From the NCBI GenBank assembly GCA_964369665.1, contig CAYJFS010000006.1, positions 1 through 64,000 of the forward strand: a stretch of 64,000 nucleotides of DNA, written 5' to 3'. Shown piece after piece: positions 18,702-28,347 of the stretch. The position numbers and the translations under genes were made by a program. The notes under the pieces are model-generated. The model was not told the DNA's origin. It was given only the letters and a program-made list of their open reading frames with translations, and did no database searches. How positions within the stretch are numbered: position 1 is the first letter of the stretch; every line of letters starts with the position of its first letter. The stretch comes from Bilophila sp964369665 (GTDB taxonomy: Bacteria > Desulfobacterota > Desulfovibrionia > Desulfovibrionales > Desulfovibrionaceae).

Positions 18702-19238
18702 ATGAAACTTCAAGGAACAACAATTCTTGCTATACGACATAAAGGAACTGTAGCTGTAGCTGGAGATGGCCAAGTTACTTTAGGACAAAGTGTTGTAATG
18801 AAACATACAGCTAAAAAAGTTCGTCGTATGTATAAAAACCAAATCTTAGCTGGGTTTGCTGGAGCTACAGCAGATGCGTTTACACTATTTGAATGCTTTG
18901 ATAACTATCTTGAAGAAATGAATGGTAACCTTATCCGTGCTGCTGTAGAACTTGCTAAAGACTGGAGAAAAGATAAATACCTTCGACGTCTTGAGGCTAT
19001 GCTACTTGTTGCTGATAAAAAAAATACTTTTGTCCTTAGTGGCACAGGTGATGTTATTGAACCAGATGATGGTATTGCAGCTATTGGCAGTGGAGGTTCA
19101 TATGCTGTAGCTGCAGCAAGAGCTTTAGTCAAACATAGCACACTTAATGCAACAGAAATTGCTGAAGAAAGTATGTGTATTACAGCAGAAATTTGTGTTT
19201 TTACAAATAGAAATCTTACAATTGAAACATTAACCTAA
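18702..19238 (+). CDS. hslV: ATP-dependent protease HslUV, peptidase subunit
   Basis: HslV is the proteasome-like peptidase that forms a double hexamer capped by the HslU ATPase and degrades misfolded proteins. After removal of a short propeptide the protein begins with TTILAIR, giving the N-terminal threonine nucleophile. AGDGQVTLG, KVRRMY and GFAGATADAFTLFE are conserved. Length is 178 residues, as usual. Its partner hslU is not in this window. Confidence 0.97.
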   Translation: MKLQGTTILAIRHKGTVAVAGDGQVTLGQSVVMKHTAKKVRRMYKNQILAGFAGATADAFTLFECFDNYLEEMNGNLIRAAVELAKDWRKDKYLRRLEAMLLVADKKNTFVLSGTGDVIEPDDGIAAIGSGGSYAVAAARALVKHSTLNATEIAEESMCITAEICVFTNRNLTIETLT

Positions 19239-19351
19239 AACATTACTAGTGCTCTTTTCATTAATTTCTATACTTACAAAATAGGGATTAAAAATACCTG
19301 TTGTTTATTATGAAAGAAACTTTCTAACTAACTAGGATAATTTAGGACCTA

Positions 19352-20176
19352 ATGTATAATAAAAAGCCACTCTACCTTAAATATACCATTCATATATATA
19401 CATGGATCTATGCACATCCAATACTTCTTATATTTCTTTTAGGACTCATTTTTTCTATTTACAATGCTTTATCTTCAGAAAATGTATATTTATGGCAATG
19501 GTACAGAGTCTGGCATTATATTGGAACATGGACAAGTACTGGTTTTAAGCCTGGCATCCTTCTTCAAGGAGTTGCTACCACGATACATATTGCACTATTG
19601 TCATTCTTCCTTGCAATATTTATTGGGCTTATTACAGCTATACTTAAACTTTCTGTGTGGCCTATAGGAAGGCTTATGGCCTTTATGTATATTGAAAGTA
19701 TCAGAAGTACACCTTTACTTATTCAACTATTTATTATGTACTTTCTTTTTGCTCCAATACTAAACATACAACCTTTTTATTCAGCAGTACTTAGCCTAAG
19801 CCTTTTTGAAGGAGCATATATAGCAGAAATTTTTCGTTCTGGACTACTTGCTGTCCCCTCAAGCCAATGGGAGGCAGCTTATAGTATGGGTCTTAATTCA
19901 TTCACAACAGTAAGAGTTATCATATTACCACAAGCATTACCACATATTATACCTACATTAACAGGACAAATTGTATCGCTTATTAAAGATACATCTCTTG
20001 TTAGTGCCATTGCTGTAACAGAGCTTACCATGAATGCACAACAAATAATTACAACAACCTTCTTACCTTTTGAGGTCTGGAGCCTTGTTGGAATAATATA
20101 CTTAATCCTTGCCTTGACTATTTCAATACCAGCCTACTACATTGAAAAAAAATACAAACAAAAACTCTATGCCTGA
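19352..20176 (+). CDS. Amino-acid ABC transporter permease
   Basis: This HisMQ-type inner-membrane permease has a long N-terminal segment (about residues 1-60) with an extra membrane helix before the transport domain. It then carries SIRSTPLLIQLFIMYFLF and the coupling loop AAYSMGLNSFTTVRVIILPQAL. It begins a three-gene cluster, permease, binding protein, permease, that has no ATPase gene. The substrate is likely a polar amino acid, but which one is not evident. Confidence 0.9.
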   Translation: MYNKKPLYLKYTIHIYTWIYAHPILLIFLLGLIFSIYNALSSENVYLWQWYRVWHYIGTWTSTGFKPGILLQGVATTIHIALLSFFLAIFIGLITAILKLSVWPIGRLMAFMYIESIRSTPLLIQLFIMYFLFAPILNIQPFYSAVLSLSLFEGAYIAEIFRSGLLAVPSSQWEAAYSMGLNSFTTVRVIILPQALPHIIPTLTGQIVSLIKDTSLVSAIAVTELTMNAQQIITTTFLPFEVWSLVGIIYLILALTISIPAYYIEKKYKQKLYA

Positions 20177-20185
20177 AGAAGAACA

Positions 20186-20986
20186 ATGAAACAATTTTTG
20201 GCTATTCTTATAGCAAGTACTATTCTATTACTAACTCATCATGAAAAAACAAAAGCTGCTTCAATGATTGACTCTGTGATACAACGTGGTGTTCTTCGTG
20301 TGGGCTTTTCATCTTTTGTACCTTGGGCTATGCAAAATAAAGATGGTACATTTATTGGTTTTGAAGTTGATATTGCTAAAAAACTTGCAAAAGATCTAGG
20401 TGTAGATATTCAACTTATTCCAACGCCATGGTCTGGAATTATTCCAGCACTTCTTACAAATAAATTTGATATTATCATTGGAGGTCTTAACATAACTACA
20501 GAAAGAAACCTCCGTGTTAACTTCACAACACCTTATGACTATGCGTATATAGAAATTCTTGCACATGCAAAAAAAATCAAAAACATGTCTTTTCCTGAAG
20601 ACTTTAATAACCCTAAAACGATTATTGCTATCCGAAGTGGTAGTATTGCAGCAATTCCAGCAAAAAAACTTCTTCCAAAAGCAACGTTTAGATTTTTTGA
20701 TGATGAAACTATTGCAACTCAAGATCTACTCTCTGGAAATGCCCACCTTTTATTTGCCTCAACACCTCTACCTAAGTTTACAGCAATTGCATCAAAGGGT
20801 ACTCTTGTTACTCTTGATGTAAAACCTCTTGCTCCTCAACCTGTAGGTTTTGCTATCCAAAAAGGAGATTATGATTCTATTAATGTTTTAAATAATTGGA
20901 TAGATGCTATAAAAAATAATAATTGGCTTGATGAGCGTAAAAAATATTGGTTTCAATCTAAAGAGTGGGAATCTCTACTTAAATGA
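20186..20986 (+). CDS. Amino-acid ABC transporter, periplasmic solute-binding protein
   Basis: This 266-residue family 3 binding protein has a signal peptide ending about residue 24 (KTKAAS). RGVLRVGFSSFVPWAM opens the mature domain, followed by GFEVDIAKKLAKDLG and the ligand region GGLNITTERN. It lies between two permease genes and overlaps the second by four bases, which indicates coupled translation. It is diverged from the binding proteins at 5747 and 43184, so the three loci probably take up different amino acids. Confidence 0.92.
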   Translation: MKQFLAILIASTILLLTHHEKTKAASMIDSVIQRGVLRVGFSSFVPWAMQNKDGTFIGFEVDIAKKLAKDLGVDIQLIPTPWSGIIPALLTNKFDIIIGGLNITTERNLRVNFTTPYDYAYIEILAHAKKIKNMSFPEDFNNPKTIIAIRSGSIAAIPAKKLLPKATFRFFDDETIATQDLLSGNAHLLFASTPLPKFTAIASKGTLVTLDVKPLAPQPVGFAIQKGDYDSINVLNNWIDAIKNNNWLDERKKYWFQSKEWESLLK

Positions 20987-21921
20987 AAAATCTTTTCAAA
21001 AAAAAATGTCATGAAGACTGGAAACCTTATGTACACACTTCACCATCTCTAGGTTTTATTGATAGTATTTTTATACTATTTCTTCTTATAATTGGAATAT
21101 TGCTTGTAGAAAAAATTCATGCACAGCTTGCTTATACATGGAATTGGAAATTCTTTACTGACTTCATTATAAAAAAAAATATTCAAGGACAATGGATACC
21201 TGGACTTTTAGTCTCTGGGCTAATAGTCACTACAAAACTTGGCATATGGTCAACATTGCTTGCTTTTATTATTGGTGCATGCATTGGAATTCCAGCAGCA
21301 CATAAAAAAGGGCTTTCTGCCTTACCTTCCTGTATTTATATAAGTATAGTAAGAAACATCCCACCCTTAGTTTTACTATTTTTTCTGTATTTCTTTATAG
21401 GTGCAATCATACCTATTGCTAACTTTGAAGTAATGCTTCGAACATACCCTGTTTATATACAAAAAATCATTGCTATTTGCTTTGCTCCAATTGATCAAAT
21501 TGATCGTATGATAACAGCTATTGTCATGCTTGGAATTTATGAAGGAGCCTATATAGCTGAAATAGTTCGATCAGGTATAGAATCTGTACCCATTGAACAG
21601 TGGGAAGCTTCATCTGCTTTAGGTTTTTCTAAGTATACACAGCTACGCTATTTTATATTACCTCAAGCAATTACATATATGTTGCCATCTTTAGCTGGAC
21701 AAAGCATTTCTACATTCAAAGACTCTGCATTAGCCTCTTTTATTTCATTACCTGAGCTTACATTTCAATCACTAGAAACTATGTCGATCAGCCAAATGAC
21801 TTTTGAAACATGGTTCTCAACTGCCTGCTTATACCTTTTGTTAGGTTTTACATGCTCACAAGCTGGAAAGTATCTAGAATACCATTCTCTACCATTAAGG
21901 AAAACAAAACCAATGCTATAA
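20983..21921 (+). CDS. Amino-acid ABC transporter permease
   Basis: The 312-residue protein is the second permease of this cluster. It has an N-terminal extension with an extra membrane helix (about residues 25-45), the SIVRNIPPLVLLFFLYFF segment and the coupling loop ASSALGFSKYTQLRYFILPQAI. The start ATG overlaps the stop of the binding-protein gene (ATGA). It is longer than the usual permease because of a loop of about 35 residues after the RNIPP segment. Confidence 0.9.
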   Translation: MKNLFKKKCHEDWKPYVHTSPSLGFIDSIFILFLLIIGILLVEKIHAQLAYTWNWKFFTDFIIKKNIQGQWIPGLLVSGLIVTTKLGIWSTLLAFIIGACIGIPAAHKKGLSALPSCIYISIVRNIPPLVLLFFLYFFIGAIIPIANFEVMLRTYPVYIQKIIAICFAPIDQIDRMITAIVMLGIYEGAYIAEIVRSGIESVPIEQWEASSALGFSKYTQLRYFILPQAITYMLPSLAGQSISTFKDSALASFISLPELTFQSLETMSISQMTFETWFSTACLYLLLGFTCSQAGKYLEYHSLPLRKTKPML

Positions 21922-21931
21922 AGGACACACT

Positions 21932-22468
21932 ATGACATGGTTTACACATAAAAGTCTTGCTGTAGCAAGTGCCTTAGCTCTTGATGCACCAGTTACAGGT
22001 ATTATTGCAACCTTTATAGGAAGTATTCTTCCGGATTTAACAGAAAAAATAGTATCTATGGGTAATATGCAAGTATGGGGAAAAATCCATCGCCAAGCTG
22101 CTCACTGGTTTGGTTGGTATTTTCTACTCATCCTTTTAGGCTCAATATACCTTTCTTCAATCAGATCACCTACAAGCTATCAAACCATTTTTATAGAGTC
22201 CATATGCTGGCTAGGTTTTGGTGGTATAACACACATATTTCTTGATGCCTTAACACCAAAAGGTGTTCCTCTTTGGCCCTTAGGTGGAAAACAGCGGATG
22301 GCTTTTCCAATAGTAACAACAGGAAGTATCAATGAAACTATATTTTTTATATTTGTATTAACAATATTTATTATATATCAAATAAACAAACCCACTCAAG
22401 TTATTGCTGAACTTTTAGAAAAAAATACATGCAGCACAATTATATCTAAAATTAAAATATCTCCTTAA
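21932..22468 (+). CDS. DUF457/YdjM-type membrane-bound putative metal-dependent hydrolase
   Basis: The family consists of small inner-membrane proteins with conserved His and Asp residues thought to bind a metal. No reaction is firmly known. Seen here are THKSLAVASAL, the IGSILPDLTEK segment, HRQAAHW, and GGITHIFLDALTPKGVPLWPLG, all in the family order. There are about four membrane segments in 178 residues. The gene lies 10 bases after the ABC permease and 18 before ispE, so it is probably part of one transcript. Confidence 0.85.
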   Translation: MTWFTHKSLAVASALALDAPVTGIIATFIGSILPDLTEKIVSMGNMQVWGKIHRQAAHWFGWYFLLILLGSIYLSSIRSPTSYQTIFIESICWLGFGGITHIFLDALTPKGVPLWPLGGKQRMAFPIVTTGSINETIFFIFVLTIFIIYQINKPTQVIAELLEKNTCSTIISKIKISP

Positions 22469-22486
22469 ATAAAAAAAATATATATA

Positions 22487-23401
22487 ATGTACAATAACAC
22501 AACACTTTCAACTAATAAGTATCTATTAAAAGCAGGCTGTAAAGTTAACCTATCCCTAAAAATAACCAATATCCTTAAAAATGGTTTGCATGAATTAGAT
22601 TCTCTTTTCATTCCTATTGGTGAACCATATGATGAACTTACACTTATAGTAGAGCCTAAAAAACAAGGGCTTATTATATTTTGTGATACTTTGGGCATTG
22701 ATCCTCAAAATAACACTTTGACAAAAGCTTATAAATACTATGCTGAAACTACTGGTTTTTCTCCTGACATCTCGTTATTTTTAAAAAAAGGTATTCCTCA
22801 TGGATCTGGGCTTGGTGGGGGTAGCTCTGATGCTGCAATATTTTTATTATGGCTACAAAAGCATGCTCCACAACCTTTAAGTAAAGAGCAGCTATCAAAA
22901 CTTGCCTGTAAAGTTGGTGCAGACACACCTTTCTTTTTAAGAAATATCCCTTGTAGGGTTACAGGCATTGGAGAAAAAATAACCCCTGTTCCTTTAAGTG
23001 ATCTCCCTATAGTAGGGAATACTTTAGTCCTGATCCTACCTAATATCCATATAAATACATCCTGGTCATATAAAAACTGGGATACATGGTTTTTTAATAA
23101 AAAACCCCCTCTTTACACACAATCAATATTGACAAAAAATCAGTCACAAGATAGAAGCTCAACAATTAGCTTTTATAAAAATACTTTTTTGTTAGAAAAT
23201 GACTTTGAACCATCTATATTCAATGAATATCCAATCCTTAGGCAATATAAAGAACAACTTATATTTTCTGGTGCACGAGCTGCAGCTTTAAGTGGGAGTG
23301 GATCTTCTCTATGGGCTCTTTTTACAGAAAAAACAACAGCTTTAAATGCACTAAAAGACTTTCAGGAAAAAAATATACAAACATCTTATCATATATTATA
23401 A
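22487..23401 (+). CDS. ispE: 4-diphosphocytidyl-2-C-methyl-D-erythritol kinase
   Basis: IspE is the GHMP-family kinase of the MEP isoprenoid pathway. The opening KAGCKVNLSLKIT and the ATP-binding GLGGGSSDAAIFLL are diagnostic, and LSGSGSSLWALF near the C terminus is the third GHMP motif. Length is 304 residues. No clear Shine-Dalgarno sequence precedes the ATG, but the family N terminus begins at this point. The tRNA-Gln gene and prs follow, the same ispE-tRNA-prs-rplY-pth order seen in many bacteria. Confidence 0.95.
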   Translation: MYNNTTLSTNKYLLKAGCKVNLSLKITNILKNGLHELDSLFIPIGEPYDELTLIVEPKKQGLIIFCDTLGIDPQNNTLTKAYKYYAETTGFSPDISLFLKKGIPHGSGLGGGSSDAAIFLLWLQKHAPQPLSKEQLSKLACKVGADTPFFLRNIPCRVTGIGEKITPVPLSDLPIVGNTLVLILPNIHINTSWSYKNWDTWFFNKKPPLYTQSILTKNQSQDRSSTISFYKNTFLLENDFEPSIFNEYPILRQYKEQLIFSGARAAALSGSGSSLWALFTEKTTALNALKDFQEKNIQTSYHIL

Positions 23402-23446
23402 AAACATTGTATGTATAGACTATATTTCAATCAATTAAGATAAAAC

Positions 23447-23522
23447 TGGGGTGTCGCCAAGCTGGTAAGGCAACGGGTTTTGGTCCCGTCATTCGAGGGT
23501 TCAAATCCTTCCGCCCCAGCCA
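23447..23522 (+). tRNA. tRNA-Gln (anticodon UUG)
   Basis: A 76-base cloverleaf can be drawn. The acceptor arms TGGGGTG and CGCCCCA pair with one G-U, the D stem is GCC/GGC, the anticodon stem is ACGGG/CCCGT with loop TTTTGGT (anticodon TTG), and the T arm contains GGTTCAAATCC. The CCA end is encoded at 23520-23522. It lies between ispE and prs. Confidence 0.97.
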
Positions 23523-23552
23523 CTTCTTAGATCATTTAGTTAAATATTTATT

Positions 23553-24488
23553 ATGCATGGTAAATTAAAAATTCTTTCTGGTACAGCCAATCAACCTCTT
23601 GCACAGGCTATTTGTGATCATTTAAGTTGTCCCCTTACCCCATCTTTATGTGAAACATTTAGTGATGGTGAAAGTCGTATTGAAATTAATAGTAGTGTTC
23701 GTGGTGGGGATGTTTTTGTTATCCAACCTACCTGTGCACCTGTAAACTATAACTTAATACAGTTATGTCTTATGATTGATGCTCTTAAACGTGCTAGTGC
23801 TACAAGAATTACTGCAGTAATTCCCTACTATGGATATTCTAGGCAAGATAGAAAAGTAAACCCTAGAGCTCCAATAAGTGCAAAAGTTGTTGCTGACTTT
23901 ATCACTTCTGCAGGAGCAAATCGTGTTGTTACTGTTGATCTCCATGCTGGACAAATTCAAGGTTTTTTTAATTGTCCTGTAGATAACCTCTTTGCATCCA
24001 AAGCACTCCTTGAACCTTTTTTAGCCATAAAAAATGAAGTTGTTATTGTCTCTCCTGATGCTGGAGGTGTAGAGCGTGCAAGAGCTTTTGCAAAACGTAT
24101 TGAAGCTCCTCTTGCAATTATTGATAAAAGGCGTGACACACCAAACCAAGCTATTGCAACAAGTGTTATTGGTGATGTCAAAAATCGTATTGCTGTACTT
24201 GTAGATGACATTATTGATACTGCAGGAACAATAACAGCTGCTGCAGAATTATTACTCTCTGCAGGAGCTCGTGAAGTAATAGCAACAGCAACACATGCTG
24301 TTCTTTCAGGTAATGCCATTGACAACATTAACAAATCGGTATTTTCTAAGGTATTTATTACAGACACAATACCTATAGACAACAAACAAAAAATATGCTC
24401 AAAGATCCAAGTGGTATCGGTAGCTAAATTGTTAGCAACAGCCATCCACAACATCCATACTGATTCTTCTGTTAGTGTTCTTTTTTAA
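23553..24488 (+). CDS. prs: Ribose-phosphate pyrophosphokinase (PRPP synthase)
   Basis: This enzyme makes PRPP from ribose 5-phosphate and ATP for nucleotide, histidine and tryptophan synthesis. The 311-residue class I enzyme shows PYYGYSRQDRK, the metal-binding VTVDLHAGQIQGFF, DAGGVERARAFAKR and the PRPP-binding VDDIIDTAGT. It is cytoplasmic. rplY and pth follow in the same direction. Confidence 0.97.
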   Translation: MHGKLKILSGTANQPLAQAICDHLSCPLTPSLCETFSDGESRIEINSSVRGGDVFVIQPTCAPVNYNLIQLCLMIDALKRASATRITAVIPYYGYSRQDRKVNPRAPISAKVVADFITSAGANRVVTVDLHAGQIQGFFNCPVDNLFASKALLEPFLAIKNEVVIVSPDAGGVERARAFAKRIEAPLAIIDKRRDTPNQAIATSVIGDVKNRIAVLVDDIIDTAGTITAAAELLLSAGAREVIATATHAVLSGNAIDNINKSVFSKVFITDTIPIDNKQKICSKIQVVSVAKLLATAIHNIHTDSSVSVLF

Positions 24489-24524
24489 AGGAAGTTTTAG
24501 TAAACTGTTATAGGAGACTTTTAC

Positions 24525-25148
24525 ATGTCTGACTTAAAAATACTTACTGCTCAGGAAAGAACTTGTCTTGGTAAAGGCCCAAATCGTCGCCTTCGTCAAA
24601 AAGAGTTAACACCTGGAGTATTTTATTCACCAAAAGGTGAAAACATTTCTGTACAAATACCTACACCAGCACTTACAAAAATTTTCCATGAAGTAGGACG
24701 TACAACTGTTTTCACCCTTGAAATAACTTCAGAAAAAAATAAAAAAACAGCTTATCCTGTACTTATTTGGCAAACCCAACAACATCCTGTAAAAAATAAA
24801 TTTATCCATATAGATTTCTATGGTGTAGATTTAGATACACCTATAAAAGTTACAGTACCTCTAGATTTTACAGGAATAGCTAAAGGAACAAAGGTTGGTG
24901 GAAAAGTAGAGACCTATCATGAACAAGTTATACTTGTAGCAAAGCCTCTTGAAATGCCATCAAAAGTCTCTATAGACATTTCTTCTCTTGATATAGGTGA
25001 CAATATCCATATAGCAGACCTAACACTCCCTAAAGGAGTACAAGCAGTATATGAAACAAATTATACTATAGTTTCAGTTCTTTTATCAAACAAAAATGCT
25101 TCAACTGAAGCCGAGGCTGAAACAGAGCAAAAACAAACAAATACATAA
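24525..25148 (+). CDS. rplY: Large ribosomal subunit protein L25 (CTC form)
   Basis: L25 binds 5S rRNA. This is the long CTC form: an N-terminal L25 domain (about residues 1-95, with RTCLGKGPNRRLRQ and HIDFYGVD) plus a C-terminal TL5-type domain (about 100-195). It ends in a short acidic, threonine-rich tail. A good AGGAGA ribosome-binding site precedes the ATG. Pairing with pth downstream is a common bacterial arrangement. Confidence 0.95.
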   Translation: MSDLKILTAQERTCLGKGPNRRLRQKELTPGVFYSPKGENISVQIPTPALTKIFHEVGRTTVFTLEITSEKNKKTAYPVLIWQTQQHPVKNKFIHIDFYGVDLDTPIKVTVPLDFTGIAKGTKVGGKVETYHEQVILVAKPLEMPSKVSIDISSLDIGDNIHIADLTLPKGVQAVYETNYTIVSVLLSNKNASTEAEAETEQKQTNT

Positions 25149-25203
25149 TTGCATAGTTTATATAAACTCTATTGATCATTAAGGAGAAATACCATAACTA
25201 ACA

Positions 25204-25821
25204 ATGGCTATACACACTATGCAAAGCAAAGTTATTATTGCTGGCCTGGGTAACCCAGGGAAGTGCTATGAAAAAACCCGCCATAACATTGGCTTTATTT
25301 TTATTGATGAACTTATACAAAAATATATGGCACAAAAAATTTCTGTAGAAAAACTTCCATGTGAACTTTGGAAAACTTTACTACCTGACCATAATGAAGA
25401 ATGTATTATTGCCAAGCCAAAGACATATATGAACCTTTCTGGAGAAGCACTTCAACCTCTTATAGCTTGGTATAAAATACCTCCAAGCCAACTCTTGATT
25501 ATCCATGATGATATAGATCTTCCATTAGGTACAATAAAATTTAAATTTGGTGGTGGCAATGCTGGTCATAATGGGCTAAAATCCATTACTCAACGATTAA
25601 GCACACCTAATTTTTATCGTCTTAGGATTGGGATTGGACGCTCACCTTATCCTACAGAAAAAGTAGAGCAATGGGTTCTAGGAAAATTTTTACAAAAAGA
25701 ACTACAAATTCTTTATAAAGTTTTACCAACATCCATTGAGGTTATTGAACTTTTTATAAAAAAAGAAATACAGGCAGCATTACATCTAGCAAATAGTTTC
25801 AAGCTTCAGGAATTTAACTAA
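25204..25821 (+). CDS. pth: Peptidyl-tRNA hydrolase
   Basis: Pth frees tRNA from peptidyl-tRNA that drops off ribosomes. The protein has GLGNPGKCYEKTRHNIGF with the catalytic His, KPKTYMNLSGEA, the HDDIDLPLG segment with the catalytic Asp, and GGNAGHNGLKS. Length is 205 residues, slightly long because of a C-terminal tail. The GGAG before the start is unusually far from the ATG at 25204 (17 bases); a second in-frame ATG lies five codons in. Confidence 0.96.
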   Translation: MAIHTMQSKVIIAGLGNPGKCYEKTRHNIGFIFIDELIQKYMAQKISVEKLPCELWKTLLPDHNEECIIAKPKTYMNLSGEALQPLIAWYKIPPSQLLIIHDDIDLPLGTIKFKFGGGNAGHNGLKSITQRLSTPNFYRLRIGIGRSPYPTEKVEQWVLGKFLQKELQILYKVLPTSIEVIELFIKKEIQAALHLANSFKLQEFN

Positions 25822-25864
25822 ATAAACATTGTGCATATATAAAATAAAAAACACCTATACTTTT

Positions 25865-26608
25865 ATGTATCCTAAAAAAACTAATAAAAAATTCTTACTA
25901 CAATCATTCTACCTAATCAGCATTACTCTTTTTATACTTAGTGGGTGTCTAGTTAAAACTACTCATGTAGTAGACAAACAAGGTTTTACTGATATGGTTT
26001 CTTGCATTGGACCAATACTACAAGATAGGGACATCATCACTTGTAAAAATAATTATGCTGAACCACTATTCCCAGACTTAACACACCCACTCCCTGAAAA
26101 TACTGGCGAATATCTCTTTTATTCACTCTCTTCTAATGTCCAAAACAACAAAACAGAACCACATATAACTTTTGCTAAAAAAAGTACTCATCATAGTCAA
26201 GTATCCATAAACCAATTTGGTTTTACACTACAACAAGATCAATTTATTACAACAGTAAAATTACTGGCACAGCTTGACTGGTACAATCAAGGTAATAAAG
26301 ACTGGTTACTCCTTTGCCGTATTAAAACCCTAAATAAACCTTCTTTTGTAGATTATTATCTAATTGTAACCCCACCACTATCAAATAAAGACTTACTCCA
26401 ACCAGAACTTATTGCTATACGTGACAGTGCAAGTAAAACATGTACCATAACCACTGACTTTATACAGACTTCTTATGATAAAGAAAATGTATCTTGTCTT
26501 TCTTTTATTGAAGTAGACCCAGGATTCTTTTCTATTGTAGATAAAGAAAAATCCCCTCAAACACAAGAAGAGCAAATGTCAATTACTGAAGAATCACTCA
26601 AAGAATAA
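25865..26608 (+). CDS. Putative lipoprotein of unknown function
   Basis: I do not recognise the family. The 247-residue protein starts with a basic stretch and a hydrophobic segment ending in FILSGC, a good lipobox with Cys28 as the lipidated residue. The rest is soluble, beta-rich in appearance and ends in a glutamate- and glutamine-rich tail. I prefer the ATG at 25865; an in-frame TTG twelve codons earlier (25829) would spoil the signal peptide. It lies between pth and the flagellar block, but the sigma-54-type site downstream suggests it is not part of the flagellar operon. Confidence 0.75.
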   Translation: MYPKKTNKKFLLQSFYLISITLFILSGCLVKTTHVVDKQGFTDMVSCIGPILQDRDIITCKNNYAEPLFPDLTHPLPENTGEYLFYSLSSNVQNNKTEPHITFAKKSTHHSQVSINQFGFTLQQDQFITTVKLLAQLDWYNQGNKDWLLLCRIKTLNKPSFVDYYLIVTPPLSNKDLLQPELIAIRDSASKTCTITTDFIQTSYDKENVSCLSFIEVDPGFFSIVDKEKSPQTQEEQMSITEESLKE

Positions 26609-26698
26609 TTTGGTATATTTCTTGTATATTCCTATAATAAAAACCCTCCTATTAAAAAACGATTAAAGCCCTGTTGCTAATATAAACTCATATATCTT

Positions 26699-26714
26699 TG
26701 GTATATACTTTGCA
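26699..26714 (+). promoter_or_regulatory. Sigma-54-type promoter upstream of flgF
   Basis: The sequence TGGTATATACTTTGCA has GG and GC separated by exactly ten bases, as required for -24/-12 promoters (consensus TGGCACNNNNNTTGCA/T). It lies 40 bases before the flgF start. Middle flagellar genes are commonly under sigma-54, so control of the rod and ring genes fits. Confidence 0.75.
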
Positions 26715-26754
26715 TAAATAAAGCTTAAGAACGTGTGTCTTAGAGGAGGCTATT

Positions 26755-27549
26755 ATGCAAGAAAGTATGTTTAGTGGCTTATTTGCTGCATTAACTACAG
26801 AACATAGAATGAACTTCATTGCCAATAATTTGGCGAATGCAAATACCTCTGGTTATAAACAAGATAAGCTAGCTTTCAAGGACACCATGATCCAATTTGC
26901 CCATGACCAAATTAGAGAGCCAATTGCAACTATTCGTTCAAAGCCATTGTTCCCTGAGCCACAAAATGCTGCACGAGTACGCATAGCTGTCTCTGAAACA
27001 GATTTTTCTCAAGGTGGTCTTCAATTTACAGGGAATCCACTTGATGTTTCTATTACTGGAAATAATGGTTTTTTCCGTGTTCAATCTCCACATGGGGAAT
27101 ATTTTACCCGAAATGGAGCTTTTGCAATGGATGCTACAGGTCAACTTGTCACAAAACAAGGTTGGCCAGTATTAGGTACAGGTGGACCAATAGTTATCCC
27201 TGAAGGAACTAAGAATGTTATTATAGCCCCTGACGGAAGAGTTTTAGCAGATAACCAAGAAATAGATACTTTACAATTTGTATCTGTAGACGATGTTAAA
27301 AAACTTGAGAAACTAGGTAGTAACCTTTACAGGCCAAGACCAGGTTCAGAAATAATAGAAGGTAATGCTGTTGAAGCTGGAGCCATTATAAATCAAGGCT
27401 TCCTAGAAGCCTCTAATGTTAATGTTGTTGATGAAATGGTAAAAATGATAGAAGTTAACCGACATTTTGAAGCTTGTCAGAAAGTTATGCAAACAGCTGA
27501 CTCTTTGGACCGTGATGCAAACTCAAAACTAGGCCGCACCAGCCGATAA
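26755..27549 (+). CDS. flgF: Flagellar proximal rod protein FlgF
   Basis: FlgF is an axial protein of the flagellar rod, exported by the type III apparatus. The 264-residue protein begins with the rod/hook signature FANNLANANTSGYKQD-like stretch and ends with the conserved NVNVVDEMVKMIEVNRHFE helix. The central GNPLDVSITGNNGFFRV and YFTRNGAF segments are family features. I name it FlgF by its position in front of flgG and its weaker resemblance to the canonical FlgG start. A strong AGGAGG precedes the ATG. It heads the flgF-G-A-H-I-J run. Confidence 0.9.
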   Translation: MQESMFSGLFAALTTEHRMNFIANNLANANTSGYKQDKLAFKDTMIQFAHDQIREPIATIRSKPLFPEPQNAARVRIAVSETDFSQGGLQFTGNPLDVSITGNNGFFRVQSPHGEYFTRNGAFAMDATGQLVTKQGWPVLGTGGPIVIPEGTKNVIIAPDGRVLADNQEIDTLQFVSVDDVKKLEKLGSNLYRPRPGSEIIEGNAVEAGAIINQGFLEASNVNVVDEMVKMIEVNRHFEACQKVMQTADSLDRDANSKLGRTSR

Positions 27550-27561
27550 AGGAAACTTATT

Positions 27562-28347
27562 ATGATGCGATCTCTTTGGACAGCAGCTACAGGTATGGTA
27601 GCCCAGCAACTGAATATTGATATTATATCAAACAATCTTGCAAATACAAATACCTCTGGCTTTAAAAAAAGTCGTGCTGAGTTTGAAGATCTTATGTATA
27701 ATACTATGAAAATTGCAGGTTCAGCAACAGAAGGTGATAACATGCTCCCTGTAGGTATACAAGTAGGTATGGGTGTGCGTCCAACTGCTGCACATAAATT
27801 TTTTACTCAAGGAGATTTCCAAAATACAGGGAACCCTCTGGATATTGCTATAGAGGGTGAAGGATTTTTTCAAGTTCTTGTTGGAGATCAGCTTATGTAC
27901 ACACGTGCAGGTGCATTTAAACTTAATCAAGATGGAACAATTGTTACATCAAATGGTTATCCTCTCCAACCTGAGTTTAATGTACCAATAGAAACAAAAT
28001 CTATAGCTATTTCTGAAACTGGAAGAATAAGTGCTTTAGATGCTAATGGACAAGAAATTGCTGCTGCTGATATACCTTTATTTACCTTCCTTAACCCTGC
28101 AGGGCTAGATGCTAGAGGACGTAACCTTTATATGCCTACAGAGGCCTCTGGTGAAGAAATAGAAGGTGTTCCTGGTGAAGGCAATGTAGGAACCATGGCC
28201 CAAGGATTTCTTGAAATGTCAAATGTAGAAGTAGTAGATGAAATGGTACAAATGATTGTAGGTCAACGTGCTTATGAAATGAACTCTAAGGCTATTCAAA
28301 CATCAGATAATATGTTACAAACAGCTGTACAGCTTAAACGTAGTTAA
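27562..28347 (+). CDS. flgG: Flagellar distal rod protein FlgG
   Basis: FlgG forms the distal rod that passes through the P and L rings. The protein is 261 residues, the normal length, and begins MMRSLWTAATGMVAQQLNID followed by NNLANTNTSGFKKSRAEF. GNPLDIAIEGEGFFQV is typical, and the C terminus has the conserved VEVVDEMVQMIVGQRAYEMN. It starts 12 bases after flgF. A 10-bp inverted repeat begins at its stop codon. Confidence 0.97.
   Translation: MMRSLWTAATGMVAQQLNIDIISNNLANTNTSGFKKSRAEFEDLMYNTMKIAGSATEGDNMLPVGIQVGMGVRPTAAHKFFTQGDFQNTGNPLDIAIEGEGFFQVLVGDQLMYTRAGAFKLNQDGTIVTSNGYPLQPEFNVPIETKSIAISETGRISALDANGQEIAAADIPLFTFLNPAGLDARGRNLYMPTEASGEEIEGVPGEGNVGTMAQGFLEMSNVEVVDEMVQMIVGQRAYEMNSKAIQTSDNMLQTAVQLKRS

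Noticed and set aside
25829..25864. TTG start twelve codons upstream for the lipoprotein
   Set aside because: It would place polar residues before the signal peptide; the ATG at 25865 gives a standard lipoprotein leader.
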